DNA of 64,000 nt from Halobacillus faecis (lineage in GTDB: Bacteria; Bacillota; Bacilli; Bacillales; Halobacillaceae). The DNA lies in contig NZ_BJYD01000023.1 of assembly GCF_007991335.1 (NCBI RefSeq), positions 62,001 through 126,000 of the forward strand, written 5' to 3'. Position 1 is the stretch's first letter, and each line of letters opens with the position of its first letter. The notes under the pieces were generated by a model that worked only from the letters and a program-made list of their open reading frames with translations, was not told the origin of the DNA and did no database searches. A program made the translations under genes and the position numbers. Positions 35,997 to 45,101 of this stretch are shown here, one piece after another.

Positions 35997-36536
35997 ATGA
36001 AAATATTGACCATTTTAGGGAGTTCTAGAGAAAACGGCAATTCTGAATACCTTGTCAAACAAGCAATGGAAGGAATTGAGCATACACAATTACGCCTTAG
36101 TGATTATAAAATACACCCGATAACTGATATGCGCCATACGGATGAAGGCTTTTCACCTGTCGATGATGATTATGAAGCCGTTCTAGCTGAGTTTTTAGCT
36201 CATGATCTTATCATTTTTGCCACTCCTATTTACTGGTTTGGAATGACTTCCCACATGAAATTGTTCTTCGACCGCTGGTCTCAATATATGCGTGATGACC
36301 GTTATAATTTTAAAGAGCAAGTGCGCGGAAAGAAAGCCTATGTCATTACTACAGGCGGAAGTAATCCTTATGTCACCGGATTGCCTTTGATCCAGCAGTT
36401 CGGCCATATTTTTGATTTTGTAGGGATGACATTCGAAGATTATGTGATAGGGAATGCGGTCAAACCTGGAGAAATTAAAAATGATTTTCTTGCTTTAGAT
36501 AAAATGAAGGCTTGGAATAATACCTTCAAAAAATAA
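35997..36536 (+). CDS. NAD(P)H-dependent FMN oxidoreductase (flavodoxin fold)
   Basis: 179 residues. FMN phosphate loop ILGSSRENGNSEYL (about 6-19), second flavin loop FATPIYWFGMTSHMKLFFDR (about 78-97), third TTGGSNPYVTGLP. Resembles quinone/azo reductases and general NADPH-dependent FMN reductases; substrate unknown. Ribosome-binding site AAGGAGGCAGC before ATG. Divergent from a LysR regulator. Confidence 0.88.
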   Translation: MKILTILGSSRENGNSEYLVKQAMEGIEHTQLRLSDYKIHPITDMRHTDEGFSPVDDDYEAVLAEFLAHDLIIFATPIYWFGMTSHMKLFFDRWSQYMRDDRYNFKEQVRGKKAYVITTGGSNPYVTGLPLIQQFGHIFDFVGMTFEDYVIGNAVKPGEIKNDFLALDKMKAWNNTFKK

Positions 36537-36622
36537 ACGAACAAATGTTCTTGTTTTATCTTTATCTAAGATATACAATGGTTATGTGGATAAATAAAAT
36601 TCCAAAAGGAGTGTTCCCTGTA

Positions 36623-37036
36623 ATGAAGCATCAAGCGACCCCTTATTTTACTTTTAACGGTAAGGCAAAAGAAGCACTGGACTATTATAAGCAAGTCTTT
36701 CATGGCGAGATTCTCAATCTTCAAACCTTTGGAGAAGCAGATTTTGAAACTCCAAAGGAAATGGACGAGCGCGTCATGCATGCACAATTCAAAAAAGATG
36801 CCTTATTCTTTATGGTCTCCGATTCATTTACAGAACAAAGCGTTACTGCCGGTAGCAATATTGCCCTCGTATTAGAATGTGAAAGTTCCGATGAGATCCA
36901 AACTTATTACGACTGTTTAAAAGATGGTGGAAATGTAGTGATGGAACTACAGGATACTTTTTGGGGCGCTTTATATGCGAAAGTGAAAGACCCTTTCGGA
37001 ATAACTTGGGATTTAAATTACACAAAAGAACAATAA
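36623..37036 (+). CDS. VOC-superfamily protein (PhnB-like)
   Basis: 137 residues beginning MKHQATPYFTFNGKAKEALD, the PhnB/glyoxalase-like layout: FNGKAKEALDYYKQVFHGEI, MDERVMHAQFKKDALFFMVS and the final FWGALYAKVKDPFGITWDLN. These proteins often lack a proven substrate; metal ligands are not complete by eye. Start chosen at ATG 11 bp after AAAGGAG. Ends at a terminator shared with the phosphatase gene. Confidence 0.82.
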   Translation: MKHQATPYFTFNGKAKEALDYYKQVFHGEILNLQTFGEADFETPKEMDERVMHAQFKKDALFFMVSDSFTEQSVTAGSNIALVLECESSDEIQTYYDCLKDGGNVVMELQDTFWGALYAKVKDPFGITWDLNYTKEQ

Positions 37037-37037
37037 A

Positions 37038-37066
37038 TAAAGCGGCTCATTTCTGAGCCGCTTCTC
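37038..37066. terminator. Bidirectional terminator
   Basis: AGCGGCTCA/TGAGCCGCT with a 4-base loop between convergent genes. Confidence 0.85.
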
Positions 37067-37639
37067 TCAATCTAAATGGATAGTACAATTAAATCGCTCA
37101 CAATACCATTGTTCGTCTCTAAGATGAACTTCAGATAAAGAAGTGTTTTTCATATGTTCATCCCTAACATTTTCACTATCCAGCTCTCTCAATAAATGAC
37201 TGATCAAAGCACCATGACTAACAACGATGACTTTTTTCCCTTCGTGTCTTTTTAAAACATCCTCCATAAACGACATCCCTCTTAAAACTACACTCTCAGG
37301 GGTTTCCATGCCTAAGTCCAAAGCCCGCCAGTCTTTGCCCCATTTTTCGATTCTCTCAATTTCTGTCGTACCTTCAATCTGACCACCACTCGCTTCTTCT
37401 ATTCGAGAGTCAAATTGGATGGGCAATCCTACTTTTTCACTGATGAATTCTGCTGTCTGCTTGGCCCTCTTCAAAGGACTTGAATAAAGCACATCCCATG
37501 TTTCCTTATGTAAGCGTTCAGCCAATTTCCGAGCATCCGCCATGCCCTCTTCATCTAAAGGAATATCAGAGCTTCCCTGCGCCCTTTTTTCTTTATTCCA
37601 TGGTGTACTGCCATGTCTAATCAATGCAACCTTCGTCAT
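37067..37639 (-). CDS. Histidine phosphatase family protein (PhoE/GpmB-like)
   Basis: 190 residues. Catalytic ALIRHGSTPWNKEKRAQG (His about residue 9), SSPLKRAKQTAEF, E in RIEEASGGQIEG, second His in VIVVSHGALISHLL. Broad-specificity phosphatase or phosphoglycerate-mutase-like; the sequence does not settle which. Confidence 0.9.
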   Translation of the reverse strand: MTKVALIRHGSTPWNKEKRAQGSSDIPLDEEGMADARKLAERLHKETWDVLYSSPLKRAKQTAEFISEKVGLPIQFDSRIEEASGGQIEGTTEIERIEKWGKDWRALDLGMETPESVVLRGMSFMEDVLKRHEGKKVIVVSHGALISHLLRELDSENVRDEHMKNTSLSEVHLRDEQWYCERFNCTIHLD

Positions 37640-37727
37640 TATTGCTCCACCTCCCTCCTTCTTTTTCTACAACAAGATGTTCATATCCTTTAAATACATA
37701 TCGTACATAAAGGCAGGATTGTTGAAG

Positions 37728-37976
37728 ACTCTGTTTCGAGACGTTTGTTGAGTAGATGGAGCTACGGGAAATGAGTCGCTTTCCTTGGGAGAAGGAGATA
37801 GGCGAGATCCCGCAGGACACAGTCCCAGGAAGCTCGGCGCTCCCCCACAGGAAAGTGTTCTAATGCGGTATCGCCCTGGTAGACATGACTGGGCGATGGA
37901 GCTGGACGAGTAGCTTCCCAGCCACCCTAACGCTCAACCTGAGTAACGAACCCCTAAAACATCTCGAAACTGATTC
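37728..37976 (+). repeat. Dispersed palindromic repeat, copy B (longest)
   Basis: About 249 bp. Left end ACTCTGTTTCGAGACGTTTG, right end (inverted) AATCAGTTTCGAGATGTTTT, giving terminal inverted repeats of about 20 bp. The block TACGGGAAATGAGTCGCTTT matches the core of copies A (26834) and C (55443). Noncoding, between the phosphatase and ilvD genes. Confidence 0.75.
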
Positions 37977-38020
37977 TTCACGTAAAGAGGACTTTCGTGG
38001 AAGATTATTGTGTGGTAAAT

Positions 38021-38052
38021 AAAAAAGCCCGGAGCGGAACCCGGGCTTTTCA
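38021..38052 (-). terminator. Terminator after ilvD
   Basis: AAAAGCCCGG/CCGGGCTTTT with an 8-base loop and T-rich tail. Confidence 0.88.
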
Positions 38053-38066
38053 GGAGGCATATGCTT

Positions 38067-39767
38067 TTATTCATTCAGATCCAAATCAGTTACGGCACCT
38101 TTGGAAGAGGAAGACACGAGTCTCGCGTACTTCGCTAGGACACCTCTCTTATGCTTAGGTTCTGGGCGTTTCCATTCACGTTTTCTGCGCTCATATTCTT
38201 CATCACTAACTTCAAAGTTAATTTGCTGTGTATCACTATCAATCGTGATGGTATCCCCTTCTTGAAGCAGCCCAATCGGACCTCCAACGACTGCTTCCGG
38301 CGCGACATGACCAATTACGAAGCCGTGTGATCCACCTGAGAAACGACCATCCGTAAGCAGGGCGACCTTTCCACCCAGTCCTTTTCCTACGATCATAGCT
38401 GTAATGGAAAGCATTTCTGGCATGCCAGGTCCTCCTTTTGGACCTACGTTTCGTACAACGAGAACATCCCCTTCTTTAATTTCATCGTTGACGATGGCTT
38501 CCGTCGCTTCATCTTCACTGTTGTAGACACGGGCAGGTCCTTCAAAGCGGCTGATTGTCTGTCCGGACATTTTAGCTACAGCGCCTTCTGGAGCCAGGTT
38601 TCCTTTCAGAACGACGAGTGGTCCTTTTTCTTTAATTGGCTGGTCAAACGGAACAATGACCTTCTGGCCCTCTTTGAGAGAAGGGACTTCTGCCAGGTTT
38701 TCAGCGACCGTCTTCCCAGTGACCGTAAGGCAGTCTCCGTGTAATAAACCTTCTTCAAGGAGCAATTTCATAACAGCCGGTACGCCGCCACTTTCATACA
38801 AGTCCTGCATCACGTATTTTCCACTCGGCTTCATATCAGCAATGTGAGGAACTTCCTGTCTGATACGCTCAAAGTCATCAAGATCAAGGTCCACTCCTGC
38901 AGAATGGGCCATGGCAAGGAGGTGAAGGAACGCATTTGTGGATCCACCTAAGGCCATAACAACAGTGATGGCATTTTCAAATGCTTCCTTTGTCATGATA
39001 TCGCGAGGGTAAATCTCTTTTTCGAGCAGCTCGATGACAAGCTCACCCGCCTGTTTACATTCTGTTTCTTTATAATCGTTAACTGCTGGTGTAGAGGAAG
39101 ACCCGGGAATACTCATCCCTAACGCTTCTACAGCTGAAGCCATTGTATTCGCTGTGTACATCCCACCACAAGCACCCGCTCCAGGACATGCATGACATTC
39201 AACTCTGTGCAGCTGTTCATCATCAATTTGTCCTTCATGGTACTTTCCTACAGCTTCAAAGGACGAAACAATATCGATATCCTCTCCATCCAACTTTCCT
39301 GGTTGTATCGTTCCTCCATAAACGTACACGGAAGGAATGTTCAAACGGCCAATGGATATTAAACAGCCTGGCGTTGTTTTGTCGCAGCCTCCAATCGCCA
39401 CCAGACCATCCAATCGTTCAGCATTTGTAACCGTTTCGATGGAATCCGCAATCACTTCACGACTTGGAAGGGAATAAAACATGCCCTCATGCCCCATTGC
39501 AATCCCATCAGCTACTGTAATCGTATTGAAGATCATCGGTGCTCCACCATTTTCACCAGCTCCACTTTTCGCTTCTTGTGCAAGCTTATCGATATGTACA
39601 TTACAAGGAGTAACCTCACTCCATGTACTCGCAATTCCAATCATCGGTTTTTTGAAATCTTCATCTGTAAATCCAACAGCTCTCAACATCGAGCGGTTCG
39701 GGACTCGATTGACGCCTTCACTGATGTCTTTACTTCTTATTCTTAGATCTTTTTTCGTTTTCTCCAT
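38067..39767 (-). CDS. ilvD: Dihydroxy-acid dehydratase
   Basis: 566 residues, full length. Fe-S cluster cysteines in [10 protein letters not shown] and [20 protein letters not shown]; catalytic region [20 protein letters not shown] near the C-terminus. It makes 2-keto acids in valine, isoleucine, leucine and pantothenate synthesis. Start ATG 6 bp after AGGGGTG. The gene stands alone, away from any ilv-leu cluster. CodY-like and cre-like sequences lie upstream (39856-39870 and 39888-39903). Confidence 0.97.
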   Translation of the reverse strand: MEKTKKDLRIRSKDISEGVNRVPNRSMLRAVGFTDEDFKKPMIGIASTWSEVTPCNVHIDKLAQEAKSGAGENGGAPMIFNTITVADGIAMGHEGMFYSLPSREVIADSIETVTNAERLDGLVAIGGCDKTTPGCLISIGRLNIPSVYVYGGTIQPGKLDGEDIDIVSSFEAVGKYHEGQIDDEQLHRVECHACPGAGACGGMYTANTMASAVEALGMSIPGSSSTPAVNDYKETECKQAGELVIELLEKEIYPRDIMTKEAFENAITVVMALGGSTNAFLHLLAMAHSAGVDLDLDDFERIRQEVPHIADMKPSGKYVMQDLYESGGVPAVMKLLLEEGLLHGDCLTVTGKTVAENLAEVPSLKEGQKVIVPFDQPIKEKGPLVVLKGNLAPEGAVAKMSGQTISRFEGPARVYNSEDEATEAIVNDEIKEGDVLVVRNVGPKGGPGMPEMLSITAMIVGKGLGGKVALLTDGRFSGGSHGFVIGHVAPEAVVGGPIGLLQEGDTITIDSDTQQINFEVSDEEYERRKREWKRPEPKHKRGVLAKYARLVSSSSKGAVTDLDLNE

Positions 39768-39855
39768 CCCTAACACCCCTTTTTAAATGGTCGAATCATT
39801 TCGTAAATGAAATAACTTACCATGATGATACTAACAAGTAAGGAGCATAGCAATG

Positions 39856-39870
39856 ATTTTTCTGAATATA
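39856..39870. promoter_or_regulatory. CodY-box-like sequence before ilvD
   Basis: ATTTTTCTGAATATA has 3 mismatches to AATTTTCWGAAAATT, 90 bp before ilvD. CodY control of branched-chain amino acid genes is well known in Bacillus. Confidence 0.45.
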
Positions 39871-39887
39871 ATAAACATTCCCTACAA

Positions 39888-39903
39888 TTAAAACGCTTTC
39901 ATT
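39888..39903. promoter_or_regulatory. cre-like site before ilvD
   Basis: The minus strand reads AATGAAAGCGTTTTAA, close to the CcpA consensus. CcpA activates ilv genes in B. subtilis, so a role here is plausible but unproven. Confidence 0.4.
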
Positions 39904-39923
39904 AAGAGAAAAAAATGAAAAAA

Positions 39924-39950
39924 AAGGCCTGCCAAAAAAGCAGACCTTGA
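39924..39950 (-). terminator. Terminator after the DUF1540 gene
   Basis: AAGGCCTGC/GCAGACCTT (one mismatch) and an adjacent long A/T run. Confidence 0.65.
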
Positions 39951-39965
39951 TTTATAGGGGGAATC

Positions 39966-40124
39966 TTATACATTTGCAGGTTCAAATGTTTTACAATCCG
40001 TTTCTTCACTGTGACTCGCTTTTTTACCTTTGTGACTGACAACGAAAATCTCATCCGCTCCGCAGGAAATTCCGTCATTGTTATGAACACAGTTTCGGAC
40101 TTCACATTTTACATCCAGCGCCAT
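39966..40124 (-). CDS. DUF1540-domain small cysteine protein
   Basis: 52 residues: MALDVKCEVRNCVHNNDGIS, then CGADEIFVVSHKGKKASHSE and ETDCKTFEPANV. Four cysteines spaced C-x4-C-x8-C-x21-C match the DUF1540 family, small proteins common in spore-formers, probably metal-binding. Start after GGGAGGTGTTAGAGG. Own terminator. Function unknown. Confidence 0.85.
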   Translation of the reverse strand: MALDVKCEVRNCVHNNDGISCGADEIFVVSHKGKKASHSEETDCKTFEPANV

Positions 40125-40380
40125 CCTCTAACACCTCCCTATAGCGGTTATTTTCTACTGATCAGGCTTTGAATATTCGTGTCAGTCCTCCCCATCAAGG
40201 TCTAGTGTAAAATCCTTACACAACGACCCCAACGATTTGTGATAGAATAGGAAGCGTGATTATAAAAAGCCAAAATGAACTTTTCCTCCGGTATTTCATA
40301 AATTGTATTAAAAGAAATCGCTGGAAAAACTGATTGAGGTCCAATCAGAATATAATCAACTTATAATAGGACTGGTGTTT

Positions 40381-41301
40381 ATGAATAAGAAGCAAGAGAT
40401 CTATAATAAATTGTTGGAGCTTGTGAAAGAGGAAAATGTGAAAGTGGATGAAATGTTGAAAGACCACTTGTACACAAAACTTGGCGGAAAAGCCGACTTT
40501 TTTATTACTCCAACATCTTACGAAGAAATTCAGAGTGTTGTTAAGCTTTCGAATGAAGACAATATCCCTTTCACTTTGCTTGGAAATGGATCGAACTTAA
40601 TTATTAAAGACGGCGGCATTCGCGGAATCGTCATCAACTTAAAGCATCTGGATACCATTTATTCTGAAGGCAACACCGTGGTCGCCCAAAGCGGTGCCCG
40701 TATCATCGATGCCTCTCGTTATGCTCTTGATAAGAATTTATCTGGATTAGAGTTTGCCTGCGGAATCCCTGGCACAGTCGGGGGAGCGTTATACATGAAT
40801 GCAGGTGCTTATGGTGGAGAGATCAAAGATGTTCTTGATTACGCATACGTGGTAGATAAACATGGAAATCTCGTAAAGCGCCTTGCATCTGAACTTGATC
40901 TTGATTATCGAACAAGTAACATCCCTGACAATGGTGATATTGTAGTGGAGGCTACCTTCCATCTGAAACCGGCCCAACATGAAGATATAAAAGAAGTGAT
41001 GGACGACTTGACGTACAAGCGTGAATCTAAACAACCGCTTGAATATCCTTCCTGTGGAAGTGTGTTTAAACGACCTCCAGGATATTTCGCTGGAAAGCTG
41101 ATTCAAGATAGTGATCTTCAAGGGACCAATATCGGTGGTGCAGAAGTATCGAAAAAACATGCCGGGTTTATCATTAACAAAGATAATGCAACGACATCTG
41201 ATTACATCTCTTTGATTGAGCACGTTCAAAAAACGGTAAAAGAAAAATTCGGGGTCGACTTGGAAAGAGAAGTACGAATCATTGGTGATGATCAAGACTA
41301 A
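40381..41301 (+). CDS. murB: UDP-N-acetylenolpyruvoylglucosamine reductase
   Basis: 306 residues, FAD-dependent. FAD-binding pattern [17 protein letters not shown] (about 65-82), [20 protein letters not shown] (about 122-142) and catalytic [13 protein letters not shown] with Ser for the proton relay and [13 protein letters not shown]. Completes UDP-MurNAc for peptidoglycan. This is the short type II form of Gram-positives. Monocistronic and away from the mur/dcw cluster, as in several Bacillaceae. ATG follows ATAGGACTGGTGTTT; a second ATG lies two codons upstream. Confidence 0.96.
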   Translation: MNKKQEIYNKLLELVKEENVKVDEMLKDHLYTKLGGKADFFITPTSYEEIQSVVKLSNEDNIPFTLLGNGSNLIIKDGGIRGIVINLKHLDTIYSEGNTVVAQSGARIIDASRYALDKNLSGLEFACGIPGTVGGALYMNAGAYGGEIKDVLDYAYVVDKHGNLVKRLASELDLDYRTSNIPDNGDIVVEATFHLKPAQHEDIKEVMDDLTYKRESKQPLEYPSCGSVFKRPPGYFAGKLIQDSDLQGTNIGGAEVSKKHAGFIINKDNATTSDYISLIEHVQKTVKEKFGVDLEREVRIIGDDQD

Positions 41302-41336
41302 AAAAAGAGCCTGCGCGCTGCGCAGGCTCTTTTTTC
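41299..41336. terminator. Terminator after murB
   Basis: AAAAAAGAGCCTGCG/CGCAGGCTCTTTTTT, near-perfect, overlapping the murB stop. Confidence 0.88.
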
Positions 41337-41369
41337 TCCATCTAAGCTTCTTGTTCTCGTAGTGGTTCC

Positions 41370-41867
41370 TTAATAGGCACCTTTGGAATAAGTCAATTCA
41401 TAACTATGGGTGTAGATTTCAAAAACATTGCCGAAGGGATCTTCAACATAAACCATCTTATATGGTTTTTTGCCAGGGTAATATTCACGTATAGGCATGC
41501 GTTGTTTCCCACCCATTGCCTTCACTTTCTCGACAACGTCTTCAATATTCGGGTCTTGAATACAGAAATGGAAGATGCCTGTTTTCCAATATTCGAAGTT
41601 ATTTTCCGGCTCTTCCTGATGTGGGAATTCAAAAAGCTCAATGCCTATCTTATCACCTGTTGATAGGTGAGCAATTCTAAATGTCTCCCAATCATTGCCG
41701 AAAACATCCCGGCACATCTGACCGACTGGTGTATCATCATTATGGACGTCTGATGGCTCCATAATGACATACCATCCGAATAATTCGGTATAAAACTCAA
41801 TCGCTTTTTCTAAATTTGGTACGGACAGACCGATATGTGAAAAACTTCTTGGATATGGATACATCAT
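41370..41867 (-). CDS. VOC/glyoxalase-superfamily protein
   Basis: 165 residues. FSHIGLSVPNLEKAIEFYTE (metal His near residue 11), IGIELFEFPHQEEPENN, IFHFCIQDPNIEDVV and VYVEDPFGNVFEIYTHSYE give the paired beta-alpha-beta3 modules of glyoxalase/dioxygenase proteins. The His and Glu ligands look intact, so a metal-dependent lyase, isomerase or dioxygenase is possible. Downstream of the quinone oxidoreductase by 14 bp, so cotranscribed and likely under the HxlR regulator. Confidence 0.85.
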   Translation of the reverse strand: MMYPYPRSFSHIGLSVPNLEKAIEFYTELFGWYVIMEPSDVHNDDTPVGQMCRDVFGNDWETFRIAHLSTGDKIGIELFEFPHQEEPENNFEYWKTGIFHFCIQDPNIEDVVEKVKAMGGKQRMPIREYYPGKKPYKMVYVEDPFGNVFEIYTHSYELTYSKGAY

Positions 41868-41881
41868 TAAAAACTCCTTCT

Positions 41882-42862
41882 TTATGATTTAATTTTCGCT
41901 ACGATTTTACCTTTCACATGGCGTTCGGACAGACGCTCAAGAGCCTGAGGAACCTCCTCCAATGAAATGGTCTCTTCAAGTAGAGAAGAAAGTTTACCAT
42001 CCCCCATCATCTCAAGCATCTCATCCCCGATAACAGCAAGGTCTTTTTGGGACTCTACATCCGCTCTATGTGCCGCTGCAAGGGCAATTTCATGGTACGA
42101 AACAACGGTAGTAAAGGGTTTTACTTTAGTGAAATCAGGAGCACCAGCGATATATACCAAATGGCCCATAAAGGCAAGGAAGTCCAATGATGCGGTAGCA
42201 TTGTCACGGCTTACTGCGTCAACGACTGCATCGACACCTTTACCTTCGGTGATTTCTTTAACTCTTTGGTGAACATCTTCATTACGATAATCAATAACGA
42301 AGTCTGCGCCTAACTGGCGGACATGATCGTGATTATGAGCAGAAGCTGTGCTAATAACCGTCTTTCCTGCAGCTTTTGCAAGTTGTATACCGAAACCTCC
42401 GACACCTCCTGCTCCCGCGTGAATCAAAATGGTTTCGACTTGATCCAACGGAAGCTTACGGTGGATTGCCTGGTAAGCCGTGTAACCAGCTGTCGGTAAT
42501 GCAGCCGCCTCTTCAAAACTGATTTCATCTGGAATCCGTGAGATCGTATGGGCTGTGGTTACAGCATATTGTGCATAAGCCCCTCTTTTAAACAAATCAC
42601 CATGGTAGACCACACGATCGCCCTTCTTCCACTCACTCACACCCTCTCCAACCTCGGCAATTGCACCTGCAGCATCCAGACCGAGGATATGAGGATACGT
42701 CCAATTGGGGTTACCATTCGTTGCGGTTTTATAATCGACAGGGTTCAATCCAGCCGCATGTACCTCAATGAGAACTTCTCCTTTTTGAGGGTGAGGCTTT
42801 TCTACTTCCTGCAGTTTCATTTCTTTCCATTGATTTTCACCTTTTAATAGCAGAGCTTTCAT
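41882..42862 (-). CDS. Zinc-independent quinone oxidoreductase / MDR-family dehydrogenase
   Basis: 326 residues. GroES-like N-terminal domain (VLIEVHAAGLNPVDYKTATN) and Rossmann domain with HAGAGGVGGFGIQLAKAAG (about 145-165). No catalytic zinc ligands are seen at the usual Cys/His positions, so QOR-like (NADPH:quinone or enoyl reductase). First gene of a two-gene unit with a VOC protein, divergent from an HxlR regulator. Confidence 0.9.
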   Translation of the reverse strand: MKALLLKGENQWKEMKLQEVEKPHPQKGEVLIEVHAAGLNPVDYKTATNGNPNWTYPHILGLDAAGAIAEVGEGVSEWKKGDRVVYHGDLFKRGAYAQYAVTTAHTISRIPDEISFEEAAALPTAGYTAYQAIHRKLPLDQVETILIHAGAGGVGGFGIQLAKAAGKTVISTASAHNHDHVRQLGADFVIDYRNEDVHQRVKEITEGKGVDAVVDAVSRDNATASLDFLAFMGHLVYIAGAPDFTKVKPFTTVVSYHEIALAAAHRADVESQKDLAVIGDEMLEMMGDGKLSSLLEETISLEEVPQALERLSERHVKGKIVAKIKS

Positions 42863-42959
42863 CCGTCTTCATCTCCTCTTTAAACAGTTTCCTTCAACAA
42901 GTGAAACGATATACTATATACTAACGAGTGTTAAAGACAGAAACAAGAAGGCACTTTTC

Positions 42960-42974
42960 AGTAACTGAGTTACT
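42960..42974. promoter_or_regulatory. Palindromic operator between QOR and HxlR genes
   Basis: AGTAACT-G-AGTTACT, a perfect 7-1-7 inverted repeat 40 bp before the HxlR start. A partial copy (GGGTAACC) follows. HxlR-family proteins bind such sites. Confidence 0.65.
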
Positions 42975-43014
42975 AAAGGGTAACCTATCCATGGTTAGAA
43001 ATGAGGGAAACACA

Positions 43015-43401
43015 ATGAAAGAACTGCAATCAGAATACCAGTGTGCCATCAATTTAGTGATTGATTTAATCGGGGGAAAATGGAAAGTCTTATTACTCTG
43101 GCATTTGAATGAAGGGGACAAGAGGTTCAATGAATTGAGGAGAACCATTCCAGAGATCACTAAAAAAATGCTCACACAACAATTAAGAGAACTTGAGGGA
43201 CATGGACTCGTGAAGCGGACAGTTTTTGAGGAGGTTCCTCCAAGGGTGGTGTACTCTACAACCGACTTCGGACACAGGCTTCAACCTGTTCTTTATGGAA
43301 TGTGTCAATGGGGAGATGACTACGCAGAAAAAGAAGGGATTCAAATGAACAGTTGTTGGACAGGCCGGGATTTTATGAAAAATAAAAGCGACCTTTCATA
43401 A
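43015..43401 (+). CDS. HxlR-family transcriptional regulator
   Basis: 128 residues beginning MKELQSEYQCAINLVIDLIG. HxlR winged helix: GGKWKVLLLWHLNEGDKRFN, then ELRRTIPEITKKMLTQQLRE and GLVKRTVFEEVPPRVVYSTT. Cys10 is at the position used for redox or electrophile sensing in YodB/HypR relatives. The divergent quinone reductase and VOC protein fit a regulator of quinone or aldehyde stress (inference). Confidence 0.92.
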   Translation: MKELQSEYQCAINLVIDLIGGKWKVLLLWHLNEGDKRFNELRRTIPEITKKMLTQQLRELEGHGLVKRTVFEEVPPRVVYSTTDFGHRLQPVLYGMCQWGDDYAEKEGIQMNSCWTGRDFMKNKSDLS

Positions 43402-43414
43402 GGTCGCTTTCTTT
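43383..43414. terminator. Bidirectional terminator
   Basis: AAAGCGACCTT/AAGGTCGCTTT with a 4-base loop, overlapping the end of the HxlR gene. Confidence 0.85.
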
Positions 43415-43415
43415 G

Positions 43416-44027
43416 TTAGGACATCCATTTGGGTGGCGTGTTTTTTTCCCAATAAATCTCGCCAAGTTCATGGTGTTTCATGAAGTTATCCTCTTGCAGG
43501 TGATAATGGAAGTTAAACCAGTACCCTTCGCCAGGACGCTTATCTCTTCTCACGTGGAAACGAGCAATTTCTTCGTCTGTATGTTTGTTTTTGATATTAA
43601 AAATTCTTTCACCGTATCCTGGAGACGGATCTTCAGTAATTTCATAATACGGAACTTCGTTCTCATCCGCAGATGTAAGGATCTCTTCCATGACCTCTTC
43701 GATCTTCGGAAAAATCGTTTTAGTCATATCTTCATCTACTTTTTCAATAATTCGCGGCCCCATCTTTGCAAGGGTCTGTGTTTTCGCTTGCTCCGTTATG
43801 GTTTCAATCCAATCATCTGTCGTCAGAGGCGCTACAGATGCAGGCGGACTTATATCGAGTTCTTCAGTATCAGTGGAAAGGGATGACTCTTCCACATGCC
43901 GATCGGACAGCTCATTCTTATCAGCTGCATCGGTGTCGATCTGCATCGGTGGTACGTAAAGACCTAAAGTCATGACAGATATAAGTACAACAAATACTTT
44001 TCTCATTAGCGGCTTCATTTCAGACAA
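43416..44027 (-). CDS. YpjP-like exported protein
   Basis: 203 residues, matching B. subtilis YpjP in length. N-terminal hydrophobic signal-type segment (KVFVVLISVMTLGLYVPP), acidic linker, then a domain with IIEKVDEDMTKTIFPKIEEV, YGERIFNIKNKHTDEEIARF and HVRRDKRPGEGYWFNFHYHL. Probably secreted or anchored; function unknown. Recognised from memory of the family. Confidence 0.75.
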   Translation of the reverse strand: MSEMKPLMRKVFVVLISVMTLGLYVPPMQIDTDAADKNELSDRHVEESSLSTDTEELDISPPASVAPLTTDDWIETITEQAKTQTLAKMGPRIIEKVDEDMTKTIFPKIEEVMEEILTSADENEVPYYEITEDPSPGYGERIFNIKNKHTDEEIARFHVRRDKRPGEGYWFNFHYHLQEDNFMKHHELGEIYWEKNTPPKWMS

Positions 44028-44346
44028 TCTCCCTTTGCTTCAGGCTGTCTTCATTTTACCACTTTCACAGAGGTTGTCCATAAGCAAAAAGAAACCGTTT
44101 CCATCACCTCAATTCTTAACCCTTTATGGAATAGTCATTAGCGGCTCGCTCTCTCCTAATTGCCAAAATTCCAGCCACCTTCCATCCTATGTTAAGACCC
44201 AAACATTTTCATTAAATACCTCTTATTTCCGCTATATTCACATAAAACTCTCCCTTCTTTTTTCGTTTACCATGTGGTTTTCTTTCCCTGTACATGAATC
44301 CAAAAAATAAGGAAAACTTAAAGATGTAAAAGGAGGAGGAAGGATT
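44028..44346. other. 319-bp gap, no gene seen
   Basis: AT-rich with no supported reading frame. The coat gene promoter must lie near its 3' end, presumably for a mother-cell sigma factor, but I cannot identify its elements with confidence. Confidence 0.5.
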
Positions 44347-44973
44347 ATGAACCCAAACCAAGGACAAAATCAAAACCAGCAAGGGCAGCAAATGCCCCAA
44401 AACATGATGAATCAGAACCATGGTGGCCACGAGTTATTTGATGCACATGAAGTTATCGCAAGCTTAATCAATATGCTCGATCAGTACCAGATGTATGCTC
44501 AGCATATCCAGGACCCTGAGCTTCAAAGCATACAGCAGCGCCAACATGCGTTTGTGACGCAGATGTACAATACAATTGTACAGAGTTTCAGTACCGGACA
44601 GGATCCAACTCAAGCGACACAACAATATAAAATGCAGCAAAGCAATGAAGTCGTGTACGGCATCAAACCCGGGCAACCGAAGAAACCGAACCAGTCTGTC
44701 AGTGAACTTGCAGATAACGGCCTTTCCGCCTATATGTTAGGACAAACAAAAACACTCGCCACTTTATTGTCCATGACAGCTCTGGAAATGACGAACCCTG
44801 TCCTGCGCCGTGTCATTGCAGATAGTGTTCCAAACTTCATTGAGATGAGTTATGAGATTTTCCTTTATCAGAACAAGCATGGATACTACCAGGTCCCACA
44901 ATTACAGCAACAAGATATGAACCAAATGTTGCAAAGCTATACAACCGCTCCACAAGGCAACATGCCACACTAA
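44347..44973 (+). CDS. Spore coat protein with coat-F domain
   Basis: 208 residues. Gln/Asn/Met-rich N-terminus (MNPNQGQNQNQQGQQMPQNM), then two helical segments: HEVIASLINMLDQYQMYAQH and, near the C-terminus, LSAYMLGQTKTLATLLSMTA with YEIFLYQNKHGYYQVP, the CotF-like pattern. Start after GGAGGAGGAAGGATT. Likely structural in the coat. Third coat-F-type gene in the window. Confidence 0.85.
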   Translation: MNPNQGQNQNQQGQQMPQNMMNQNHGGHELFDAHEVIASLINMLDQYQMYAQHIQDPELQSIQQRQHAFVTQMYNTIVQSFSTGQDPTQATQQYKMQQSNEVVYGIKPGQPKKPNQSVSELADNGLSAYMLGQTKTLATLLSMTALEMTNPVLRRVIADSVPNFIEMSYEIFLYQNKHGYYQVPQLQQQDMNQMLQSYTTAPQGNMPH

Positions 44974-44975
44974 AT

Positions 44976-45014
44976 AAAAAGGACGCCTGTTTTTCCACAG
45001 GCGTCCTTTTTTAT
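44976..45014 (+). terminator. Terminator after the coat gene
   Basis: AAAAGGACGCCTGT/ACAGGCGTCCTTTT with a 6-base loop and T-run. Confidence 0.9.
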
Positions 45015-45101
45015 ATACTCTTGATTTGTAATTTTGTTAATACAAAAAGCATCCTTTTAATATAGTATAGGGACAAGCACCTATAAAGGAGGTCCTTCGC
45101 C

